This document shows, one piece after another, positions 57,990 to 64,000 of a stretch of 64,000 bases of DNA. Within the stretch, counting starts at the first letter, position 1. Each line of letters opens with the position of its first letter. The position numbers were made by a program, and so were the translations under genes. A model generated the notes under the pieces. It saw only the letters and a list, made by a program, of their open reading frames with translations, searched no databases and was not told the DNA's origin. Source of the stretch: Diplonema japonicum (Eukaryota > Euglenozoa > Diplonemea > Diplonemida > Diplonemidae); assembly GCA_964019335.1 (NCBI GenBank), contig OZ025685.1:62001-126000 (forward strand), read 5' to 3'.

Positions 57990-60377
57990 ATGAGTGACAT
58001 AGAAGAATGTGAAGGAACAAGCCCAGCTGGGCTGACGAGAGAATGCGCCGCGAGCGACGTCATGAAATGGGGCCGGGAAGAAATAAGGGCATGGTTGAAG
58101 AAAGAAAAACTATCTGAATACGTAGACATTCTCGCAGGGGTCGAATGCGGAGTAGATTTGCTGGTAATGACAAAGGCGGACCTGGAGCTAGCCTGCAGCA
58201 AGAAGGAAACCACCGTCATCCCATCCCTGGCCCCCCAAAGAAACTACGCCGAATTATGGGCCGCTCTCCAGAGACTGAGAATTTCAAGAGCCTCTCAAAT
58301 ACAACAGTACAGTTCACAAGTGACTCAACATTCATCGACCGTTCCCCCAAAAGTGTCAAAAGTCGAGTCTTGCGTGGCTGCAAATAGAATTATCCTCACG
58401 TCCCTCCGTCACATGGTAATTGCAGTAGGTGTTGTGATGTTTCTTCTAGCGGTGCAGTCGAACCCTGTTACATGGAAGCACCTTGGCTCCGTCCGCCTCG
58501 AAACAGAAGAACGCGAATCTGACTTCTATGGTGATATTTACGCGTTAAGCACATCACGGGTTCTTTATGTTCCGGTCGGGCCCGTTGCCTTTGTTTCCGT
58601 ACGCTTGTTTGTACCGCCGTTGGAGCTTCAAGACAAATCCTATAAGGACATTACAGTGCAAGCTGTCGTTGAGGTTTTGAACGGTACCGAGTGGCATCCC
58701 CTCAACGACCGGCTCGCAGTCCAAGCTAGGCGTGACATTGCAGTTTCGGGTTACAAACGTTTGAAAGGAAATTCAGCGTTTGAAACACGCGTGGTGTTGG
58801 ATGCCTCGTCCGCCACCACCACGCAGACCCTCTCTGTTCCACTTAAGTACAGGGTTCGTGGGCATCCCGCGCTGGCCGAATACGGATCGCTTCTCGGGTT
58901 TTTCTCGTTGCTGCTTATGTACATCCTCATCATCACTGAGGTAGTTCCCAAGGTCGTGGCCGCCATGATCGCCAGTTTCTGCGTTCTCGGGCTGCATAGT
59001 TACATTGACAGCACACCCCATCTATCTGATGTTGTTTCGTGGATCGACTTTGAGACCATCTGCCTGCTGTTCGGGATGATGGTCATCATTGGCTTTGTAT
59101 CCGACACGGGGCTCTTTGAATGGCTGGCCGTCAGGGCGTACAAGGTGTCGCGGGGGAACCCCTGGCAGCTGGTCCTGCTCCTGTCGATGTTCACTGGCGT
59201 GCTGTCTGCGTTCCTCGACAATGTGACGACGATCCTGTTGGTGGCGCCTGTCACCATCAAGCTGTGCGGGGTTCTCGACTTCCCCATCGAGCCTGTCCTC
59301 ATCACAGAAGTGCTGCTGTCGAACATCTGCGGGGCTTTGACGCCCATCGGGGACCCGCCCAATGTGATCATCGCCAACAACAAGGATGTTGTGGCAGCAG
59401 GGGTCACCTTCATGTACTTTGTAGGCGGGATGGCCGTGGGGGTCATTCTGGCTGTAGTCGTCGCGGTGTTGGTGCTGCAAAAAACAGTGAAACCAGCTGT
59501 GGTGGGGGCCATCCCGAGCAATGAAATCCTCCGGAAGGAGATATCCCTCTCGACACGGCATGTGTCCATGATGGACCCGAGGCTGAAGACGTTGAAAGCT
59601 GTCACGCTGCAACGCATTGCGGCGTTGGAGCTAGAACTGGACGGACTGACGTCAGGGCAGGACGACAACGGAATAGTAACAACACGGCCCACCCCCTCGC
59701 AGCTGATAGAGAGGTACCCCATCCAAGACGTGATGCTTCTCTGCCAGTCGATGTGCGTGCTGGGGACAGTTGTAGTGTTGTTCTTCCTGCACGGTGCGAT
59801 CCAGCTAAGACTGTCGCTGGCGATGATCAGCTTGCTGGGTGCTGTGACGCTGATCGTCATGGTGAACAAGAACTCCTTGGAGACAGTACTCGAGCGTGTC
59901 GAGTGGGAAACGCTGCTCTTCTTCGCAACGCTCTTCGTTCTGATGCGTGGTCTTGAGGAGCTAGGGCTCATTGATGACGTGGCAGAGGCGACCGCTGACA
60001 TCATTGAGCAGGTCCCTTCAGGAGGGCGCACTACCGTCGCTGTGATCATCATCTTGTGGGTCTCGGCCTTCGCCTCTGCATTCATCGATAACATCCCGTA
60101 CACAGCAGCCATGGTCCCCGTCATCGTGAAACTGTCCCAGCACCCCTCCACCTCCGTGCCCTTGCAACCGTTGGTCTTCGCGCTCTCCTTCGGAACGTGC
60201 CTTGGCGGCAACGGTACCTTGATAGGTGCCTCTGCCAATGTTGTTGCAGCAGGTCTCCTCCAGCAACAGGGCACACACCTCTCCTTCTGGTCCTTCTTCA
60301 GGAAAGGCATGCCTGTCATGTTGCTCACTACTCTCGCCGCGACCGTCTATCTTGTCATTTTAGCTCAATTCTACTGA
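57990..60377 (+). CDS. SAM-domain fused to ArsB/P-protein-type ion transporter
   Basis: 795 residues. Residues about 24-95 resemble a SAM domain (WGREEIRAWLKKEKLSEYVD, LVMTKADLELACS). A single span at about 135-153 precedes a luminal domain. From about 300 onward lies a transporter of the ArsB/NhaD/SLC13-related superfamily (citrate-transporter fold), closest in layout to the melanosomal P protein. Two inverted halves each have the hallmark hairpin: DNVTTILLVAPVTIKLC and TPIGDPPNVIIANN in the first, DNIPYTAAMVPVIVKLS and GNGTLIGASANVVAAG in the second. Probable anion or organic-anion/Na+ transport in an endomembrane. The N-terminal SAM fusion is unusual for this transporter class. Start 5 nt after a CCAAG acceptor. 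Confidence 0.88.
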   Translation: MSDIEECEGTSPAGLTRECAASDVMKWGREEIRAWLKKEKLSEYVDILAGVECGVDLLVMTKADLELACSKKETTVIPSLAPQRNYAELWAALQRLRISRASQIQQYSSQVTQHSSTVPPKVSKVESCVAANRIILTSLRHMVIAVGVVMFLLAVQSNPVTWKHLGSVRLETEERESDFYGDIYALSTSRVLYVPVGPVAFVSVRLFVPPLELQDKSYKDITVQAVVEVLNGTEWHPLNDRLAVQARRDIAVSGYKRLKGNSAFETRVVLDASSATTTQTLSVPLKYRVRGHPALAEYGSLLGFFSLLLMYILIITEVVPKVVAAMIASFCVLGLHSYIDSTPHLSDVVSWIDFETICLLFGMMVIIGFVSDTGLFEWLAVRAYKVSRGNPWQLVLLLSMFTGVLSAFLDNVTTILLVAPVTIKLCGVLDFPIEPVLITEVLLSNICGALTPIGDPPNVIIANNKDVVAAGVTFMYFVGGMAVGVILAVVVAVLVLQKTVKPAVVGAIPSNEILRKEISLSTRHVSMMDPRLKTLKAVTLQRIAALELELDGLTSGQDDNGIVTTRPTPSQLIERYPIQDVMLLCQSMCVLGTVVVLFFLHGAIQLRLSLAMISLLGAVTLIVMVNKNSLETVLERVEWETLLFFATLFVLMRGLEELGLIDDVAEATADIIEQVPSGGRTTVAVIIILWVSAFASAFIDNIPYTAAMVPVIVKLSQHPSTSVPLQPLVFALSFGTCLGGNGTLIGASANVVAAGLLQQQGTHLSFWSFFRKGMPVMLLTTLAATVYLVILAQFY

Positions 60378-60448
60378 AGGGTATACACAATAGAAGGGGG
60401 GGGGGGATTAATCCCGAAAAGAGAAAGAGAGAGAAGGATGGGGCATTT

Positions 60449-60598
60449 CTTTTTTCTTTTTTCTTTTTTCTTTTTTCTTTTTTCTTTTTTCTTTTTTCTT
60501 TTTTCTTTTTTCTTTTTTCTTTTTTCTTTTTTCTTTTTTCTTTTTTCTTTTTTCTTTTTTCTTTTTTCTTTTTTCTTTTTTCTTTTTTCTTTTTTTCT
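60449..60598 (+). repeat. heptanucleotide microsatellite (CTTTTTT)n
   Basis: About 21 near-perfect copies of CTTTTTT, followed by a C18 tract at about 60607-60624. Length is likely polymorphic and may be misassembled. Confidence 0.95.
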
Positions 60599-60762
60599 TT
60601 TCCTTTGCCCCCCCCCCCCCCCCGTTTCTTATCCCCAACTTGTCCTCCTAACAGCCACATGTACAAATGAGGTTTTTTCTTCTTCATTTTTTTTTGTATC
60701 TACTTAAAATTTTTAACAGTTGAACTGTTCTTCAGGGGGGATATTTTTTAGGGGGGAAAAAA

Positions 60763-61884
60763 ATGTTCCGTGCGCTGTTCAGCATAGGGGGGGCGGCAGG
60801 GGCGGTGATAGGGGCGAGCTATGCAGGGAGGAACTGGTTCCCAGGCGGGGAGGAAAACGGAACAGACAGCTCGAAAGCCCACGTGTCGCTGTTCAGCAGG
60901 ATACCGAAGAAGATTATATTAGAATATAAAACAGAAGACGGCGTCAGGAAAGTGGGCCTTGTGGACGCGCACAAGTACTCAAAACTCGTACAAAAGCAAG
61001 CGCTTGCCTTTGAAAAGGAGAGAGAGTTCATCAAGGAGGCTGCCGACGCAGAACTGACTCGAGAGATAGAAAAGGCGTTCAAGCCTATTTTCAACAGAGT
61101 GCCTCGTTTCGCGGACTGGTACTTCAGCTACTCTACAACTTACTACTTCCTTTCGCAGGTTATTTCCTCCACTGCCACCAACGCCATATCCTTCACACGC
61201 ACGGACACTCTTAAAGATGCTGTTGCTCGGGACATCGAAAAATGCATCCAATCTAAGTACAAGGATCTTGTGCTCCGGCCCGAACTGTCAGACCCTGTTC
61301 TTCAGAGAGGCTTCAGCAAAGTGTTGGAGCACGCCCACTCCGCGTATATCGAAAAACTCGCCGAGGCAGAGCGTGAGGTGGTGGATTTGATCCAGCTCAG
61401 GGTGCCGCACTTTTTGGTATCACCGGAAGGAGGACTAAACCTGGACTGGAAGGCACAGGCGGTAAAGTCAAACCATTTGCAAAACACATTTGAAAGAAGC
61501 CCAGAGGCCTCTATAGGCCTCGTAGCAGGAGGCACCATAATAGGGAAGACAGTCGGAGGTATGACAGCTTCTAAAACAGCAGCAAGTGGATTGGCGTCGA
61601 AACTTGCTGTCCCGTTTCTGGGAACCGGGTCAGGGTTGGGAGCAGCAGCTGCGGGGGCCTTGGCTGGCCCAGGGGGTGCCGTGGTAGGTGCAGGAATGGG
61701 AGTGGGCCTGGATGCTCTCCTTAACAAAGGCAACGAATTAATGCAACGCTCCACCTTTGAGAAGGACGTCTGCGAGGCTGTCCAATCTGCAGCCGACGAC
61801 TGGGCTGTCACATCGCAAAGCGAGCTCCACCGGGTGGTCGATGTCTGGATTAACGATTCCATACAAATTTTGCAGTTCACCTGA
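60763..61884 (+). CDS. membrane protein with Gly/Ala-rich C-terminal hairpin
   Basis: The 373-residue protein begins with a Gly/Ala helix (FSIGGAAGAVIGASYAGRNW), a possible organelle-targeting or membrane segment. It continues with a helical region containing NRVPRFADWYFSYSTTYYF and ends in a long Gly/Ala-rich hydrophobic stretch (about 247-330: GLVAGGTIIGKTVGG, GLGAAAAGALAGPGGAVVG, GMGVGLDALLN), as in proteins that insert hairpins into membranes. The overall layout recalls uncharacterised bacterial membrane proteins, but I cannot name a family. There may be a mitochondrial or bacterial origin; this is inference. No intron. Several AGs within 30 nt upstream could be acceptors. Confidence 0.7.
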   Translation: MFRALFSIGGAAGAVIGASYAGRNWFPGGEENGTDSSKAHVSLFSRIPKKIILEYKTEDGVRKVGLVDAHKYSKLVQKQALAFEKEREFIKEAADAELTREIEKAFKPIFNRVPRFADWYFSYSTTYYFLSQVISSTATNAISFTRTDTLKDAVARDIEKCIQSKYKDLVLRPELSDPVLQRGFSKVLEHAHSAYIEKLAEAEREVVDLIQLRVPHFLVSPEGGLNLDWKAQAVKSNHLQNTFERSPEASIGLVAGGTIIGKTVGGMTASKTAASGLASKLAVPFLGTGSGLGAAAAGALAGPGGAVVGAGMGVGLDALLNKGNELMQRSTFEKDVCEAVQSAADDWAVTSQSELHRVVDVWINDSIQILQFT

Positions 61885-61905
61885 GGGTGTTCTATTTAAT
61901 CTATT

Positions 61906-61954
<49 letters not shown>

Positions 61955-62000
61955 TTCGTGCTTATTATGTTAGGAAGGTTAATTAAAAAAAAAAAAAAAA

Positions 62001-62428
62001 ATGGCCCGTGGTCCCAAGAAGCACATGAAGCGCCTTGCCGCTCCCAAGGTATTCCAAAAAAAAAAAAAAAATAAAAATAAAAATAAAAACTGTAAACAAA
62101 CTCAAAACACAGCATTGGATGGTTGACAAGTTGTTGGGGGTGTTCGCACCTAAGTCCCGCCCCGGGGCGCACAAGGTAATGAATTAAAAAAAAAAAAGAA
62201 AAAAAAAGAAGAAGAAAAAAATATATATAGGGCCGTGAGTCCCTTCCCCTGATCCTGATCCTCAGGAACAGGCTGAGGTTCGCCCTGACCAGGGGTGAGG
62301 CGATGATGATCACGAAGCAGAGGCTTGTGGAGGTTGACAGGAGGGTGAAGGTGGACCCCAAGACCCCTGTTGGGTTCATGGACATCCTCACCATCCCCAA
62401 GACCCAGGAGAACGTATGGATGAAAATT

Positions 62429-62459
<31 letters not shown>

Positions 62460-62986
62460 ATAAACAGTTCCGTGTGTCCTACGACGTTAAGGGAAGGTTC
62501 GTGCTGCAGAAGATCAGCGACGAAGACGCCCAGAGCAAGCTTCTGAAGGTTAAGAAGGTGTTCACTCAGAACGGGAACATCCCTGCCATTGCCACCCACG
62601 ACGGCCGTACCCTGAGGTACGTTGACCCCCTTGTGAAGGTGGGTGACACCGTGACCCTTGACCTCACCACTGGGAGGGTGGTCGACTTCATCAAGTTCAA
62701 GACTGGCGTCACCGTCATGGTCACTGGAGGAGCCAACACTGGCCGTGTTGGTAACGTTGTTGATGTGGAGAAGCACCCTGGGTCCTTCGACATCGTTCAC
62801 GTAAAGGACTTCAACGGCAACACCTTCGCCACCCGTATTGCTAACATCTTCATCATCGGACGCGCGGATGCTGCTTCCATCGAGCTCCCCAAGGCCCGCG
62901 GTGTGCGCGTGCCCCTCACCCAGGACAGGGAGCTGAAGATCGCCAGCCACGCCAAGTCCAAGTCCGGCAAGAGCAAGCGCAACTGA
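62001..62986 (+). CDS. RPS4: 40S ribosomal protein eS4 (4 exons)
   Basis: Exons 62001-62048, 62113-62175, 62231-62413 and 62468-62986 join in phase 0 and give 270 residues, the usual eS4 length. Landmarks: MARGPKKHMKRLAAPK, HWMVDKLLGVFAPK, SLPLILILRNRL, GFMDILTIPKT, YDVKGRF and FVIGK-like FIIGRAD. The KOW-type segment VMVTGGANTGRVGNVV is intact. The IPKT in exon 3 matches my memory of kinetoplastid eS4 better than the IDKT of animals and yeast, a weak hint to Euglenozoa. Introns are 64, 55 and 54 nt; the third contains an AAAT microsatellite. The leader after the TTATGTTAG acceptor is 27 nt and mostly A. Confidence 0.97.
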
Positions 62987-63232
62987 GAATCGGACTGTTT
63001 CGTGAGCGAATTATAAAAAAAAAAAAGGGAGTTGAGGAAAGGTTGGACGATTTTTTTTTTTCTTTTCCATCCTTTTTTTTGCGTTTTCTTATTCATTTTT
63101 TTTATGTTCGTCAAAAAAAAAGTGGGGGGGGGAAAGATAATCAAATTTTTCTATTTTTTTTTCTTTTTATTTCCCCCCCAAACATTCCCCCCCCCCCCCC
63201 CCCCCTTCATTTCTTCAAAAAAAAACCCTTAA
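62987..63232. other. spacer with homopolymers
   Basis: A, T, G and C tracts, including a C19-type run near 63187-63205; no gene is seen. Confidence 0.7.
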
Positions 63233-63235
63233 CAG
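63233..63235 (+). promoter_or_regulatory. candidate spliced-leader acceptor
   Basis: AACCCTTAACAG ends 7 nt before the ATG at 63243, following C- and T-rich sequence. Confidence 0.5.
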
Positions 63236-63242
63236 GTGACAC

Positions 63243-63878
63243 ATGGGGCGCCTAGCCCAACCCGCAAACCCCAAGGGGCTGTGTGTGTTCGACATTGATG
63301 CAACTCTGACTTCACACGCAAAGGCTGATGCAAAAACATGTGGGGTGGACAGAATGCCAGCGGGACCCGTATGCAAGTCATGCATTGGACAGAGCCCAGC
63401 ATGGAAGGCGGAACAAACAGGCACACGAGACAGCTTTCCTGCTGCATACGGCAAACAGGCAATAAAACAGTGCCTGAGCAGCGGGTACGCTGTGGGCCTC
63501 GCAACGGCTAGATCTTGTACAGGGGACACGCTGAAGGCACGATTACATTGGCTGGATCAGATGGGAATGCCGAAAGGTTCCGTGGTCACAGCGGCAGGAA
63601 CTCCTGGCCCTGCTGTGGGGTGCGCACCTCACTCAGCTCCTGCGAATAAGCTTCACAAGTCCGGCAGTATAAACCGACTTATGGCTCAATATCGTGTCAC
63701 CCCCAAGCGAACGGTCTTTTTTGATGATTCTTCTGCCGCGCTCAGTGCCGCCAAGCGTGCCATCCCAGGGCTGCACACGCAACAAGCGTCTTCAAATTGC
63801 AAAGGTGAATGGTGTGCCTCAGCTTGCGGGCTCACCAAAGCAGAATTCACAAAAGGGTTTCATAAAACAAAGCATTAG
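63243..63878 (+). CDS. HAD-superfamily hydrolase-like protein
   Basis: The 211-residue protein has HAD motif I in CVFDIDATLT (Asp17 and Asp19, the nucleophile and acid/base), motif II at LATARSC, a Lys in NKLHKSG for motif III and the acidic pair FFDDS (Asp161/Asp162) for motif IV. It is short, with a small cap between motifs I and II that is rich in Cys (KTCGVD, VCKSCIG), and more Cys follow near the C-terminus (SSNCKGEWCASACG), suggesting metal binding or disulfides. No signal peptide is apparent. Phosphatase activity is expected from the motifs; the substrate is unknown. Confidence 0.82.
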   Translation: MGRLAQPANPKGLCVFDIDATLTSHAKADAKTCGVDRMPAGPVCKSCIGQSPAWKAEQTGTRDSFPAAYGKQAIKQCLSSGYAVGLATARSCTGDTLKARLHWLDQMGMPKGSVVTAAGTPGPAVGCAPHSAPANKLHKSGSINRLMAQYRVTPKRTVFFDDSSAALSAAKRAIPGLHTQQASSNCKGEWCASACGLTKAEFTKGFHKTKH

Positions 63879-64000
63879 AAAAATAATAAGAAGAAAGAGG
63901 GAAAAAAAAAAGAAAAAAAAGAGAAAAAAAAAGTAAAAGAGGAAGGAGGAGGAGAATAGGGAAAGTAGAAGAAGAAGAAGAATAAAAAGCTCTCCGGAAA
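63879..64000. other. purine-rich window end
   Basis: AGGAAA-type purine stretch with GAA repeats and an AATAAAAAG near the end; no gene is seen. Confidence 0.6.

Noticed and set aside
60438-60707. Periodic Phe/Leu/Ser-rich ORF
   Set aside because: It is a translation of the CTTTTTT microsatellite.
1-64000. Prokaryotic or organellar origin
   Set aside because: Spliceosomal introns, eS4, PACRG, SNARE and PDI genes with signal peptides, and Pol III-type tRNA terminators all indicate a nuclear genome.

Overview
The window is nuclear DNA of a flagellated protist. It has eukaryotic tRNA, ribosomal and secretory genes, about 20 short GT-AG introns, and flagellar genes (PACRG, doublecortin-like, a CH-domain protein). 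Two features shape the layout. All protein genes from about 11.8 kb to the right end lie on the + strand, while the three well-supported genes at the left (0.3-3.25 kb) lie on the - strand. Nearly every gene also has a pyrimidine-rich stretch ending in AG only 1-35 nt before its ATG. Directional gene clusters plus AG-ATG spacing this short point to polycistronic transcription with spliced-leader trans-splicing. A euglenozoan, possibly a diplonemid because cis-introns are common, is my working guess from sequence logic, not a database result.

Left cluster (- strand): a coiled-coil/polyQ orphan, a two-domain protein disulfide isomerase with a 45-nt intron, an RluA-type pseudouridine synthase and tRNA-Asp; tRNA-Gln sits on the + strand at the extreme left. 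The divergent strand switch (3.4-11.8 kb) has no convincing host gene. It is a patchwork of direct, inverted and tandem repeats, very poor in CpG, ending in the 3' end of a probable non-LTR retroelement. Copies of one short repeat differ almost only at CpG sites (CG to TG or CA), as expected from cytosine methylation and deamination.

Right cluster (+ strand), in order: PDI-like thioredoxin protein; poly(A)-polymerase-like protein with altered catalytic residues; two-RRM protein; a 5.6 kb homopolymer desert; CH-domain protein; EI24-like membrane protein and a second membrane protein; leucine-rich-repeat protein; 1022-aa orphan; cyclophilin; Qa-SNARE (syntaxin-16-like); WD40 protein with an N-myristoylation signal; ubiquitin-like/His-Gln-rich protein; 77-aa gene; PC-esterase-like protein; PACRG; Tudor/SH3-like protein; doublecortin-like protein; a 3 kb desert with palindromes; SGNH hydrolase; UDP-sugar pyrophosphorylase; large membrane protein with a beta-helix-like region; Upf1/Sen1-type helicase in seven exons; SAM-domain/ArsB-type transporter fusion; Gly/Ala-rich membrane protein; ribosomal protein eS4 in four exons; HAD-family protein.

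Themes are secretory folding (two PDI-family proteins, EI24, SNARE), flagellar/microtubule structure (PACRG, DCX, CH and probably the Tudor/SH3 protein), and RNA metabolism (helicase, RRM, PAP-like, pseudouridine synthase, eS4). Intergenic DNA is dominated by A/T homopolymers, often 20-47 nt, which also fill many introns.
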